Below, one piece after another: positions 35,104-43,888 of a stretch of DNA of 64,000 nt. The position numbers were made by a program, and so were the translations under genes. Each line of letters begins with the position of its first letter. The stretch's first letter is position 1. Origin of the DNA: UBA6168 sp041752395 (lineage in GTDB: Bacteria > Bacteroidota > Bacteroidia > Chitinophagales > Saprospiraceae); NCBI GenBank assembly GCA_041752395.1, contig JBGSWN010000253.1, positions 5,583 through 69,582 of the forward strand, read 5' to 3'. Under the pieces are notes generated by a model. It did no database searches. It was given only the letters and a program-made list of their open reading frames with translations, and was not told the DNA's origin.

Positions 35104-35511
35104 ATGGAAAAGAAAATCATTTTGTCAACACTGGCAGGTACTGTCGCCCTTTTTCTTGTCGGCGGCTTAATCTTCGGTCTTGCTTTAGCTAGCATGATGG
35201 AAGATTGGATGAAGGCACTGGGCGATTGTGCAGTTACTGGACAACCTATGCTTCAGATTGCTCTCGCCAATCTTGTCATGGCTTTGCTACTTTCCATTTT
35301 GCTCAACAAATTTGGCGTAAACTCCTTCAAAGGCGGAGCCATTAATGCTGCCTGGATTGCTTTCTTAATCATTGTCTGGTTCGACATTTGGATGTTCGCT
35401 ACCCTAAAAGCAATGGACTTCAAAATGATGATGATGGACGTGATAGGAAATACCCTAACCATTGCATTAGGCGGTGGAGTTATCGGCTGGGCTTTGGGAA
35501 AGGTAAAGTGA
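35104..35511 (+). CDS. Small hypothetical membrane protein with four helices
   Basis: A 135-residue hydrophobic protein. Predicted helices lie at about 6-30 (ILSTLAGTVALFLVGGLIFG), 50-66, 79-101 (INAAWIAFLIIVWFDIWMFA) and 112-132. It resembles the small DUF1761-like membrane families seen in Bacteroidota, but I cannot name it surely. The start at ATG 35104 follows an AT-rich leader, and a terminator lies directly after its stop. It may form one unit with the cytochrome and the SnoaL-like gene. Confidence 0.7.
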   Translation: MEKKIILSTLAGTVALFLVGGLIFGLALASMMEDWMKALGDCAVTGQPMLQIALANLVMALLLSILLNKFGVNSFKGGAINAAWIAFLIIVWFDIWMFATLKAMDFKMMMMDVIGNTLTIALGGGVIGWALGKVK

Positions 35512-35530
35512 ATGTTTGAAAAAATGTTGA

Positions 35531-35570
35531 AACGGCGTCCCGGTTTGCTGGGATGCCGTTTTTGTTTTTT
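35531..35570 (+). terminator. Intrinsic terminator of the cytochrome cluster
   Basis: Arms 35531-35541 (aacggcgtccc) and 35550-35560 (gggatgccgtt) pair with one G-T wobble and are followed by TTTGTTTTTT. This closes the 33558-35511 gene group. Confidence 0.75.
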
Positions 35571-35608
35571 AACTTTCGGGCGATTAGAAATTTGAAAACA
35601 ATCTGCCC

Positions 35609-38500
35609 ATGGTTCGCAAATACCTACTATTCGTTTTTTTGCAGCTTGCAACCCTGCCGATTTTTGCGCAGCAATCACTGACTGACAGCTTGCGCAATCT
35701 TTACAAACTTGAAAAAGACCTGATAAAAAAGGCTGAATCTTACTACAACTTGGCCGAATTCGTGATGAAAGAAAAACCAGAAATGGGCTTGGCATTCGGG
35801 GATACCTTGGAGCAAATTGCCAAATCGTCAGGTGATAAAAAAACCTTGGCAAGGGCCTTTCACATGCGTGGGATTGCCAACTTTGAACAAGGTAAATTTG
35901 AAGATGCACTTCCTTTTCACCGCCAAGAACTGGCCATCTCCTTAGCAACCAACGATATGGAATTGCAAGGCAAGGCTTACAATTCTGTTGGCAATTGTTT
36001 CCACAATATGGGCCGGAACGACACGGCCATTGTTTACTTAATTAAGGCTGCCAAGTTGAAAGAAAAGCTTGGAAATATGAAGGACGTGGCGGCCGTATAT
36101 TCCAATATAGGCAATGTTTTCAGCGATGAAAAATCACCAGACAAGGCTATAGAATGGCTGCAAAAATCGCTTGCCATAAGGCTAAGTTTGCCTGATGGGG
36201 AAAAGGGCGCCATAGTTTGTTATAATAACCTTTCTGTGGCCTATAATGGCAAACCGGATTATGATAAAGCAATAGAATATGCTCAAAAAGGCTATGATTT
36301 GGCGATGGAAAGTGGAAATAAATTTCACGCTGGCGTGCTTGCGGGGAGCCTTGGTCATTTGTGGTTGAATAAGAAAGATTTGGACAAATCAATTGAAATG
36401 AGTGACAAAGCTGTAGCATTATTGGCAGAAACAAATCGAACATCCAACTTGGTATTTCCTTATACAAATCTCGCTGAAGCTTGGTGGCGAAAAGGAAATT
36501 ATAAAAAGGCGCTCGAATTGAATCAAAAAGGATATGCTATCATGCAGGAGTTGAAATTGATAGAACCATTAGAGGTTTATTACGAAAATTTTGGCAACAT
36601 ATACGAAAGTATGGGTGATTATAAGCAGTCACTCGTTTGGTTCAAAAAATTCATGGCATTAGACGATACCCTTTTCAATAAAGAAAAATTGGAAGCGATA
36701 GCAGATGTGGAAGTTAAATTTGAAACGCAGAAAAAAGAGGCTCAATTGGCCACTCAGCAATTGGAACTCGAACGACAGTCTGGGCAAAAAAAAGTAATTC
36801 TTATTAGTGCAATTGCAGCTTTATTGGCCTTGGGTGGTGGTTTCCAATATCTTCGAAATAAGGAAAGGATAAAGCAAAAAGAAACCGAACTTACCGCCCA
36901 ACTCGAACACGCCGAAGCTGAAAAACTGCGGGAAATGGACAGCTTGAAATCCACTTTCTTCGCAAACATCAGCCATGAATTCCGTACCCCGCTCACGCTC
37001 ATTATTAGCCCATTGGAGCAGATGATGAACGGCAGTTTTCAGGGCGATTTCCAGAAGTATTACCGCATCATGCACCGCAACGGCAAGCGACTGCTCGACC
37101 TCGTCAACCAGTTGCTCGACCTCTCGAAACTGGAAAGTGGCAAATTGAAACTGTCCGCTTCAGAAGGGGATTTGGCGGCTTTCGTCCGGGCGATTGGCTT
37201 TTCATTTGAAAGCTTGGCGGTAAGGAAACAGGTTGACTATCAAGTGATTGTACCGGAAGGAACAACGATTTGTTATTTTGATTCGGACAAAGTGGAGAAG
37301 ATTTTAAGCAACTTGATTTCCAATGCATTCAAGTTTACGCCAGAAGGAAAAAGGATAATGGTAACATTGGAATACTCCAAGGCCAGTGCCCAAATTTCGG
37401 TACAAGACGAAGGCATGGGCATCCCCGCCGACCAATTGCCGAACCTCTTCGAGCGGTTTTCAAAGACCGTTAGCTCGGAGGTGCAACCTGGAAGTGGCAT
37501 CGGCTTGGCCTTGACGAAAGAACTGGTGGAACTGCATGGCGGCAAGATTGAAGTGACTAGCAGAGAAGGGCTTGGTTCGACTTTTACGGTGATATTCCCT
37601 GTGGAAAAATCATTTTTCAAAGCGGATGAGTTAGTGGCAATCCAATCTCCTGTGCTCAATTTGCCAGTAACCTCATCACCAGAAGACAGCAAACAAAAGA
37701 AAAATGAATTGGCCTCTCATTCACCATTCAGCATACACCATTCATCATTTGAGAAACCCCTCCTGCTCATCGTCGAAGACAACACGGATGTGCGCTCCTA
37801 CATCGTTGACCAGTTCCGTGGGCAATACCAAATCATTGAAGCAGAGAACGGCAGGCTCGGCTTGGAAAAAGCACTGGAAACCACCCCAGACCTCATCATC
37901 AGCGACATCATGATGCCCGAAATGGATGGCACAGAATTTTGTAAACTGTTGAAAATCAACGATAAAACAAGCCATATCCCCGTCGTGATGCTCACTGCGC
38001 TTGCCGAGCAGGGCGACAAACTCAAGGGGTTGGAACTTGGTGCGGACGATTATCTAGTCAAGCCTTTTGACGCAAAAGAGCTTCAAATCCGGGTGGCCAA
38101 TCTCATTGCTGGTCGGCAAAAATTGCAGGAACACTATCGAAATACTTTGAACGCATTTACTCCAAAAGAAGTAAAGGTTGAGGGTTTGGACGCTGTCTTT
38201 TTAAACAAGGTAAGGGAGGCTGTGGAAGTAAACATGGACGATGAAAATTTCAGCGTGGTGGAACTTGGCGTTCAAGTTGGCATGAGCCGCAGCCAATTGC
38301 ACCGCAAATTGTCTGCTTTGACGGGCTTCTCGCCCAATGAAGTCATCCGCAATATGCGTCTCGAAAGGGCCAAACAATTGCTGGAACAAAAAGCGGGCAA
38401 CGCCTCCGAGGTGGCGTATATGACAGGCTTCAACTCCCCAGCTTATTTTGCAAAGTGTTTCAAGGATTATTTTGGGGTGACGCCGAGCGAGGTGGGGTAA
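35609..38500 (+). CDS. Hybrid two-component protein: TPR sensor, histidine kinase, receiver and AraC-type output
   Basis: A 963-residue single-chain signalling protein. A signal peptide (residues 1-20) and a periplasmic block of TPR repeats (about 35-370) are followed by one membrane helix (394-413, VILISAIAALLALGGGFQYL), a coiled linker, HisKA with His456 in NISHEFRTPLTLI, a HATPase domain (GSGIGLALTKELVELHGG), a receiver with phospho-acceptor Asp766 in ISDIMMPEMDG, and an AraC helix-turn-helix (about 860-963). It is a TPR-type relative of the hybrid two-component systems (HTCS) of Bacteroidota. The signal is unknown, and I see no carbohydrate locus beside it. Confidence 0.93.
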   Translation: MVRKYLLFVFLQLATLPIFAQQSLTDSLRNLYKLEKDLIKKAESYYNLAEFVMKEKPEMGLAFGDTLEQIAKSSGDKKTLARAFHMRGIANFEQGKFEDALPFHRQELAISLATNDMELQGKAYNSVGNCFHNMGRNDTAIVYLIKAAKLKEKLGNMKDVAAVYSNIGNVFSDEKSPDKAIEWLQKSLAIRLSLPDGEKGAIVCYNNLSVAYNGKPDYDKAIEYAQKGYDLAMESGNKFHAGVLAGSLGHLWLNKKDLDKSIEMSDKAVALLAETNRTSNLVFPYTNLAEAWWRKGNYKKALELNQKGYAIMQELKLIEPLEVYYENFGNIYESMGDYKQSLVWFKKFMALDDTLFNKEKLEAIADVEVKFETQKKEAQLATQQLELERQSGQKKVILISAIAALLALGGGFQYLRNKERIKQKETELTAQLEHAEAEKLREMDSLKSTFFANISHEFRTPLTLIISPLEQMMNGSFQGDFQKYYRIMHRNGKRLLDLVNQLLDLSKLESGKLKLSASEGDLAAFVRAIGFSFESLAVRKQVDYQVIVPEGTTICYFDSDKVEKILSNLISNAFKFTPEGKRIMVTLEYSKASAQISVQDEGMGIPADQLPNLFERFSKTVSSEVQPGSGIGLALTKELVELHGGKIEVTSREGLGSTFTVIFPVEKSFFKADELVAIQSPVLNLPVTSSPEDSKQKKNELASHSPFSIHHSSFEKPLLLIVEDNTDVRSYIVDQFRGQYQIIEAENGRLGLEKALETTPDLIISDIMMPEMDGTEFCKLLKINDKTSHIPVVMLTALAEQGDKLKGLELGADDYLVKPFDAKELQIRVANLIAGRQKLQEHYRNTLNAFTPKEVKVEGLDAVFLNKVREAVEVNMDDENFSVVELGVQVGMSRSQLHRKLSALTGFSPNEVIRNMRLERAKQLLEQKAGNASEVAYMTGFNSPAYFAKCFKDYFGVTPSEVG

Positions 38501-38520
38501 AATAGCTTATCAAACTAATG

Positions 38521-38548
38521 ACCTCAGCAATTTGCTGAGGTTTTTTTT
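38521..38548 (+). terminator. Intrinsic terminator after the hybrid kinase gene
   Basis: An acctcagc (38521-38528) / gctgaggt (38534-38541) stem with an AATTT loop, and a run of eight T at 38541-38548. Confidence 0.8.
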
Positions 38549-38555
38549 ATGGTTA

Positions 38556-38587
38556 TTTGGAAAAATAAACCAATCAGTCTATTTTTG
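38556..38587 (+). promoter_or_regulatory. Promoter of the TetR-regulator gene
   Basis: TTTG at 38556-38559 and TATTTTTG at 38580-38587 are 20 bases apart, close to the consensus spacing, and lie 20 bases upstream of the ATG at 38607. Confidence 0.6.
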
Positions 38588-38606
38588 CCCCAAGTTTTAA
38601 ATTTCA

Positions 38607-39221
38607 ATGACAAAATCCGAAAAAACAAGGCAGTTCATCATCGAAAAATCGGCAGCCATTTTCAACCAAAAAGGCTACAGCGGCACTTCCATGTCCGACA
38701 TCATGGAAGCAACTGGACTGTCCAAAGGTGGAATCTACGGTAATTTCAAGCGGGAGGGATTGGACAAAAACGGGGTGAAAGACGAAATCGCTATCGCCGC
38801 ATTTGAACACGCCGTGCAACAGGTGTACGACGCCATTAAGGAGCGAACCGCTATCATCGAGCATACGCTGGACAAGCTGAAGGCTGTCATTTATTTTTAT
38901 CGGGAACGAGTACTGAACCCACCAGTGGAAGGAGGTTGCCCGATTCAGAACAGCGCCGTGGAATCCGACGACACGCTGCCCGCGCTACGAGAAAAAGTGC
39001 AGGCAGCCATTGCGGAATGGGAGCGCCGCATCATTCGGACGCTCGAAAAAGGCATCGAAAAAGGCGAGGTTCGGCCGGATGTGGACAAGGCAGAATTTGC
39101 CACGCTTTTCATCGGCACTTTGGAAGGTGGCATTTTGCTTTCTAGGGTGCAGCACAGCGTAAAGCCGTTCGAGGTGATGGCTCGCCAAATGGTGCTCATG
39201 GTGGAGGGGTTGCGACCGTAA
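38607..39221 (+). CDS. TetR-family transcriptional regulator
   Basis: A 204-residue regulator. Residues 1-50 carry the TetR helix-turn-helix (TRQFIIEKSAAIFNQKGYSG, then TSMSDIMEATGLSKGGIYG), with the rest forming the ligand domain. The family represses nearby genes until a ligand binds. The alpha/beta hydrolase starting 35-41 bases after its stop is the likely co-transcribed partner. Confidence 0.88.
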   Translation: MTKSEKTRQFIIEKSAAIFNQKGYSGTSMSDIMEATGLSKGGIYGNFKREGLDKNGVKDEIAIAAFEHAVQQVYDAIKERTAIIEHTLDKLKAVIYFYRERVLNPPVEGGCPIQNSAVESDDTLPALREKVQAAIAEWERRIIRTLEKGIEKGEVRPDVDKAEFATLFIGTLEGGILLSRVQHSVKPFEVMARQMVLMVEGLRP

Positions 39222-39256
39222 AAAGACCAAACGGTATAAAATTCAATCTTTGACTT

Positions 39257-40195
39257 ATGATAATGACCAAATCCCGCTACGAAATTCCAGCTTTCCAGTT
39301 GGAAACGCTGCCGCAAAGGCACCGGAGCGAGTACCCGTTTTATTTGATTTTTGTGAAATGGGCATTTGCCATTTTTGGCCTTGTTTTCCCAAAGGCAGCT
39401 GCTAAAATCGCCTTTCGAATCTTCACAACGCCAAGGTCACGTGCGGTTCATAAACGAACCGACGACCTTATCGAAAGTGCCCGGATTTTCGAGATTCTGT
39501 ATGGAAAAATCATCCTCAAAGGCTACGAATGGGGCAGGGGAGAGCGAACCATTTTGCTAGTGCACGGCTGGGAATCGAGGGGCACGGCGCTCCGCAGCTT
39601 CGTGCCGGGGCTTGTTGCGGCAGGTTACCGGGTCGTCGCCTTTGATGGGCCGGCGCATGGAAATTCTGGCGGTAAGCAGACCAATTTACCTGAATTTGGC
39701 GGAGCGGTGAAAGCAGTGCTTAACCAAATTGGCCATGTACACGGCCTCATCACCCATTCTTTTGGTGGCTCTACCAGCGTCTTTGCACTTGCCCATCTCG
39801 ACAATTCGATGGAGGTGGAAAAATTGGTGCTAATCGCTGTACCTGCCAGCACTCGCAAGGTGATTCACGATTTCACGAAACTCGTCGGTCTGCCAAAACG
39901 GACCGTGGAAGCCCTTAAAAAAATACTGCACACGAAACTGAACGGCCTTCATTTTCACGACACCGATTTGATTGAATCCTTGGCCAAGGCCAAAGTTGGC
40001 GAAGTGTTGATTGTTCACGACAAGTTCGACCCCTCGGTCAACTTCGAATCAGCAGAGGCCATTTTTGAAAAATACGACCACGCCAGCTTGCTTGTGACGC
40101 AAGGGCTCGGCCATTTCAACCTCGTCAAGAACCCGGAAGTGATACATCGAGTAACTAATTTTTTGAGAAGCGAAGAAGCAGGGCTTTTTTCGTAA
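39257..40195 (+). CDS. Alpha/beta hydrolase
   Basis: A 312-residue hydrolase starting at 39257 (or the Met two codons later). The fold shows LLVHGWESRG (oxyanion region), AFDGPAHGNSGG, and the nucleophile elbow THSFGGS. The acid is in VHDKFDPSVNF and the His in TQGLGHFNLVK, so the Ser-Asp-His triad is complete. Residues about 25-60 include a hydrophobic segment (VKWAFAIFGLVFP). The substrate is unknown; carboxyl esters are typical. It follows the TetR gene closely and is probably regulated by it. Confidence 0.85.
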   Translation: MIMTKSRYEIPAFQLETLPQRHRSEYPFYLIFVKWAFAIFGLVFPKAAAKIAFRIFTTPRSRAVHKRTDDLIESARIFEILYGKIILKGYEWGRGERTILLVHGWESRGTALRSFVPGLVAAGYRVVAFDGPAHGNSGGKQTNLPEFGGAVKAVLNQIGHVHGLITHSFGGSTSVFALAHLDNSMEVEKLVLIAVPASTRKVIHDFTKLVGLPKRTVEALKKILHTKLNGLHFHDTDLIESLAKAKVGEVLIVHDKFDPSVNFESAEAIFEKYDHASLLVTQGLGHFNLVKNPEVIHRVTNFLRSEEAGLFS

Positions 40196-40294
40196 AATTG
40201 CGCCGAATTTAGCGCTTTGGTATGTTGGCGTGTTGGCGTTTTAGGTAGCGCTGGCCCAATTCGCCAAAGCGCCAATCAACTAATCACCTTACTC

Positions 40295-41140
40295 ATGGAA
40301 TTCGTATTGCCCAACTTCGCCAGTTTTGACACCTGGATGAGCCTCCTGACGCTCACTTTTTTGGAGATTGTCCTCGGTATTGACAACATCATTTTCATCT
40401 CCATTGCCGCCAACAAACTGCCCCGTGACCAGCAGAAAAAGGCTGCAAATATTGGCCTTTTGTTGGCCATGGTACTACGCATCGTGCTGTTGTTCGGCAT
40501 CACGATATTAGTGGCCATGAGCGACAATTGGATTGAGTTCAACAACAGCTTTATTACTGGTGGGCTGTCCGGTCAAAGTATTATTTTGATACTTGGCGGC
40601 ATGTTTTTGCTTTATAAAAGCACTTCCGAAATCCACCACAAACTGGAAGGTGGATCTGCCGCCAAAGAAGTCAACAAGAAGAACTTGGTCTCCCTCAAGA
40701 GCGTCATCCTGCAAATCACCATCATCAACATCGTGTTTTCATTTGACTCTATCTTGACGGCTGTGGGCATGACCAACGGTGTTTACGGCGCATTGGTCAT
40801 CATGATTATTGCCGTTGTTGTTTCCGTTTTGATAATGATGCTCTTCGCCGTACCAGTGGGCCGCTTTGTGGATGAGCACCCAACCATCCAGATGCTCGGA
40901 TTGGCATTTTTGATAATGATTGGCTTCATGCTCATCGTGGAAGGGGCGCATTTGGGACATATTTCGATTTTAGGATCGGAAGTTGGTGCAGTGCCAAAAG
41001 GCTACCTGTATTTTGCCATAGCATTCTCGCTGTTGGTCGAGTTCTTGAACATGCGCTTGCGCAAAAAACAGCCTCCTGTTCAACTCCACGGTGCCGGTGA
41101 GCAAGCCAAAGTTGAGGGCCTGCTGAATGATGGTGAATAG
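40295..41140 (+). CDS. TerC-family membrane protein
   Basis: A 281-residue inner-membrane protein with seven to eight helices. I start it at ATG 40295 (MEFVLPNFASF), since the upstream frame is a word-repeat intergenic sequence. The two acidic family motifs are LEIVLGIDNIIFISI and FSFDSILTAVG. TerC proteins are linked to tellurite resistance, metal (manganese) export and membrane-protein handling. The exact substrate here is open. The stretch before the start (40215-40290) is rich in imperfect inverted words around ttggcg and cgccaa. Confidence 0.88.
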   Translation: MEFVLPNFASFDTWMSLLTLTFLEIVLGIDNIIFISIAANKLPRDQQKKAANIGLLLAMVLRIVLLFGITILVAMSDNWIEFNNSFITGGLSGQSIILILGGMFLLYKSTSEIHHKLEGGSAAKEVNKKNLVSLKSVILQITIINIVFSFDSILTAVGMTNGVYGALVIMIIAVVVSVLIMMLFAVPVGRFVDEHPTIQMLGLAFLIMIGFMLIVEGAHLGHISILGSEVGAVPKGYLYFAIAFSLLVEFLNMRLRKKQPPVQLHGAGEQAKVEGLLNDGE

Positions 41141-41202
41141 ATTTTTGGTGAGAGGATTTCGTTAGAGCTGTAAACCTCGGCGCAATTCAGGCACAAATCT
41201 TT

Positions 41203-41210
41203 TATCTTTG
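41203..41210 (+). promoter_or_regulatory. -7 element before the second PIN TA module
   Basis: TATCTTTG fits TAnnTTTG and lies 15 bases before the antitoxin ATG at 41225. Confidence 0.5.
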
Positions 41211-41224
41211 GAAAAAATATTGTC

Positions 41225-41434
41225 ATGCAATCATTAACTGGAAAATTAAGTCCGATACAGTTGGAACTGCTAAAAGTTTACTCTTTTCAGCCTTCTGAGG
41301 CTGACCTGATTGCTATAAAAAAACTGCTAGCTGGCTATTTTGCAAAAAATCTGGTACAACAAGTGGACAAAGAAGTTGAAGCTAAAAATATCGGTTCCGA
41401 AGACCTAAAATCATGGCTGAATGAAGAGGCTTAG
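41225..41434 (+). CDS. Antitoxin-like small protein preceding a PIN toxin
   Basis: A 69-residue helical protein (SPIQLELLKVYSFQPSEADL, ending SWLNEEA). I recognise the general type of small protein found before PIN-family toxins but cannot name a family. The stop overlaps the toxin start by 14 bases. It appears intact, whereas the toxin is interrupted. Confidence 0.65.
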   Translation: MQSLTGKLSPIQLELLKVYSFQPSEADLIAIKKLLAGYFAKNLVQQVDKEVEAKNIGSEDLKSWLNEEA

Positions 41435-41810
41435 CCTAGTTCTTGATACCAATGTCTTTTTGGTTTCATTACCTTCCCAGCACGAGTACCACTGGATCTT
41501 TCAAGCTATTCTAAATGAAGAAATCGAGTTGTGTGTTTCAACGGAAATCTTGTAGGAATACCAGGAAATTGTCGCAAAACGCTATGGTTTGAGTAGCACT
41601 GACGCCACTTTAGATTTTCTTGTCCTCTTGCCCAACGTTCAGTTAATTACACCATTTTTCAAGTATCCAATTATCACCTCAGACGAGAGTGGCAATAAAT
41701 TTGTCGAGTGCGCACTAATGGACGGGGCTGATGTCCTTGTGACGAACGACCGCCATTTTCAACAATTAAAAAAAACTGGATTTCCCATCCGTGAATGTTC
41801 TTACTTATGA
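41421..41810 (+). pseudogene. PIN-family (PIN_3/COG1569-like) toxin interrupted by an amber codon
   Basis: The frame from ATG 41421 encodes MKRLSLVLDTNVFLVSLP, with the PIN Asp at codon 9, and continues to TGFPIRECSYL at the end with GADVLVTNDRHFQQLKKTG in between. Codon 45 is TAG (41553-41555) between TEIL and EYQEI. Relatives usually have Glu or another coding residue there, so one base change would explain it. All other codons are coding and no frameshift is seen. The toxin is therefore probably dead, unless amber is suppressed. It would otherwise be about 129 residues. Confidence 0.82.
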
Positions 41811-41851
41811 GGAATTTAAGGCTTTTTGGGAAAAAAAATAACAGACAACTA

Positions 41852-42940
41852 ATGAAGAAATACTTTAGGATTACACTTCTAGTCTCCATGATATTCGCTG
41901 CCTGCCAGCCCGAAAATAAAGTCGTCGCCTACCGCCAAGTCGAAGGTAAAACCATGGGCACCTACTATAAAGTCACCTACCAAGATAGCTTGGAACGTGA
42001 TTTTTTTCAGCCCATAGATTCCCTGCTGAAGCAGGTAAACCACGAGATTTCGACCTATGAGCCGAACTCCACGGTTTCCATGTTCAACAAAGCAGATAGC
42101 GTTTTCCCGCTGCAATTGAACTTCAAGGAATTCTCTGAATGTGTTGCAAATCCTGCTACCTGCGGCCTAGTCAAAAACTACCATTTTTTCAAAAACCTGC
42201 TGGCTGCACGGGTCGCCAACCAACGCACCAAACAAGCCTTCGATCCGACCATCATGCCCCTTGTCAATTACTGGGGCTTCGGCTACACGCCTCACAAGGC
42301 CGTCGAAAAAACGGACTCCCTGAAAGTGGATTCATTATTGCAATACGTTGGTTTTGAGAAAGTTACGCAAGTGGACAGCGCAGGTTTTATTTGGCTTCGC
42401 AAAACTAAACCGGGCGTCCAGCTCGACTTCGGCGGCACTGGCCAAGGTTACGGCATTGACGCAGTTGCTGTTTTCCTTGAACTAAAAGGCATCAAAAACT
42501 ACCTCGTGGACATCGGTGGAGAGGAACGTGCCCGGGGCAAAAACCCCAAAGGCGATTGGTGGACCATCGGTGTCAACACACCAAAATCCGATGCTGAAAC
42601 TACTGATTTTACCCGCATCGTAAAATTGGAAAACTTCTCCGTTTCCACCTCCGGCAACTACCGCAATTTTTACGAAGTAAACGGTGCAAAATACAGCCAT
42701 TTCATTGACCCTCGAACGGGCTACCCCAAGCGAAGCAACCTGCTCAGTGCCTCCGTTTTTGGCAAGGATTGCCTCGAACCTGATGCACTCGCCACCGGGT
42801 TCATGGTGCTTGGTTTGGATGAAGCTTATGAATTAGCTTCGCAAATGGAAGGCATTGAAGCCATGTTTATTTATAGCGATGAGCAGGGAAGTTTGCAAAT
42901 AAAAAGTACGCCGGGAGTAGCGAAAATGCTGGTGGAGTGA
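41852..42940 (+). CDS. apbE: FAD:protein FMN transferase (ApbE family) lipoprotein
   Basis: A 362-residue lipoprotein. I start it at ATG 41852; the lipobox is in MIFAAC. ApbE motifs are present: GKTMGTYYKVTY, KQAFDPTIMPLVNYWGFGY, LDFGGTGQGYGIDAV, VDIGGEERARGKNP, and the metal-binding end HFIDPRTGYP with LATGFMVLG. The enzyme attaches FMN to Thr residues of Na-translocating or redox subunits such as NqrC or RnfG in the periplasm. No such subunit gene is nearby. A palindrome follows its stop. Confidence 0.92.
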   Translation: MKKYFRITLLVSMIFAACQPENKVVAYRQVEGKTMGTYYKVTYQDSLERDFFQPIDSLLKQVNHEISTYEPNSTVSMFNKADSVFPLQLNFKEFSECVANPATCGLVKNYHFFKNLLAARVANQRTKQAFDPTIMPLVNYWGFGYTPHKAVEKTDSLKVDSLLQYVGFEKVTQVDSAGFIWLRKTKPGVQLDFGGTGQGYGIDAVAVFLELKGIKNYLVDIGGEERARGKNPKGDWWTIGVNTPKSDAETTDFTRIVKLENFSVSTSGNYRNFYEVNGAKYSHFIDPRTGYPKRSNLLSASVFGKDCLEPDALATGFMVLGLDEAYELASQMEGIEAMFIYSDEQGSLQIKSTPGVAKMLVE

Positions 42941-42944
42941 TTCG

Positions 42945-43020
42945 ATTGTTGAATTGTTTTATTGATATATTGTTATTCGAGACGCCCTATGACAATAAAA
43001 CAATATAACAATTCAACAAT
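42945..43020. repeat. AT-rich palindrome between the convergent apbE and methyltransferase genes
   Basis: Bases 42945-42975 and 42990-43020 are reverse complements with only a few mismatches over 31 positions, with a 14-base loop. The arms begin with attgttgaattgtt, the same word used in the repeat at 60240. It lies 4 bases after the apbE stop and 9 bases from the methyltransferase stop. Confidence 0.6.
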
Positions 43021-43029
43021 TTTCCTTCC

Positions 43030-43782
43030 TCAACACCCACTTTTGCAGCCAACCAAAATAAGGCGATCGGATGTGGTTTCATCAAAAGGCGAAAGCTCGT
43101 GGCAGCCGAATGTTTTGGCGATTTTCAGGCCTGCTTTTGCGAAGAGAAGCTGAAAATCTTCTAAGGTAAAAGCTCGTACCCGTTCCGTGAAATCGCAGTG
43201 CTCGCCTTTGTCCTCAAATTGGATATTTTTCAGAATATAGCCCTGTTCGTCAAGACTGCGATGGATTCGGAAATGGATAGAACCGACCTGCTTTTCCTCT
43301 TCTTCCCGAAGGTTGGTGATGACTTTTTTTGAGTTGAAAAAATCGAGGACAAACTTCCCCTCCAGCCGCAGGCCCTTCGCAATGTTGACCACTGTTTTCA
43401 GGTGGTCTTTCTCCGTTTCAAAATAGCCGAAGCTGGTGAAAAAATTGAAAATATAGTCGAAGTAATTGATTCGATAGGGCAGCCGCATATCATGCTGGAA
43501 GAACGTAAGGCGCTCATTTTCAAACTGTTGCGCATATTTTATACTGGCTTCGGCGATATCCAATCCCGTCACACAAAATCCTTTTTCCGCAAGGTAACGA
43601 GAGTACCGACCCTTGCCGCAGGCGAGGTCAAGAATCGTAGAATCAGCGGCAGGATGCAACTCCGCAAGCAGCCGGTCAATGAAGTTTTTGGCCTCCTGAT
43701 AGTCCCTGTTTTTGTAGAGCAAATGGTAGTACGGAGAATTGAACCAATCCTTGAACCATTCGGTCTTTGCAGGTGTCTCCAT
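43030..43782 (-). CDS. Class I SAM-dependent methyltransferase
   Basis: A 250-residue methyltransferase. Motif I is ILDLACGKGRYSRYLAEKGF, then VTGLDIAEASIKYAQQF, DMRLPYRINYFDYIFNFFTS and the later strand GKFVLDFFNSKKV. The substrate is unknown. I start it at ATG 43782 (METPAKTEW) because the likely -7 element TATCTTTG (minus strand 43824-43817) would place the transcription start near 43810, leaving no leader for the upstream ATG at 43812. Confidence 0.88.
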   Translation of the reverse strand: METPAKTEWFKDWFNSPYYHLLYKNRDYQEAKNFIDRLLAELHPAADSTILDLACGKGRYSRYLAEKGFCVTGLDIAEASIKYAQQFENERLTFFQHDMRLPYRINYFDYIFNFFTSFGYFETEKDHLKTVVNIAKGLRLEGKFVLDFFNSKKVITNLREEEEKQVGSIHFRIHRSLDEQGYILKNIQFEDKGEHCDFTERVRAFTLEDFQLLFAKAGLKIAKTFGCHELSPFDETTSDRLILVGCKSGC

Positions 43783-43816
43783 CGAACTTTGTTGCAGTGG
43801 CATTTCAATCATGCGG

Positions 43817-43824
43817 CAAAGATA
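43817..43824 (-). promoter_or_regulatory. -7 element of the methyltransferase promoter
   Basis: Read on the minus strand this is TATCTTTG. It is back-to-back with the promoter of the cysteine desulfurase at 43848, so the two genes share a compact divergent control region. Confidence 0.5.
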
Positions 43825-43826
43825 GC

Positions 43827-43855
43827 TTGCACAGCAAAAGAATTTTTTACTTTTG
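43827..43855 (+). promoter_or_regulatory. Promoter of the cysteine desulfurase gene
   Basis: TTG at 43827-43829 and TACTTTTG at 43848-43855 are separated by 18 bases, close to the Bacteroidota -33/-7 spacing. The ATG follows at 43889. Confidence 0.6.
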
Positions 43856-43888
43856 CAACTAGCCGCTTGGCAACAGAAAACAACTTTT

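Noticed and set aside
41553..41555. Programmed stop-codon recoding in the PIN gene
   Set aside because: No stem-loop or selenocysteine-like context is visible and the site is a non-catalytic position; a plain nonsense mutation is simpler.
43783..43812. The upstream start of the methyltransferase at 43812
   Set aside because: The -7 element begins only five bases before it, so the transcript would probably start at or after that codon; ATG 43782 fits better.
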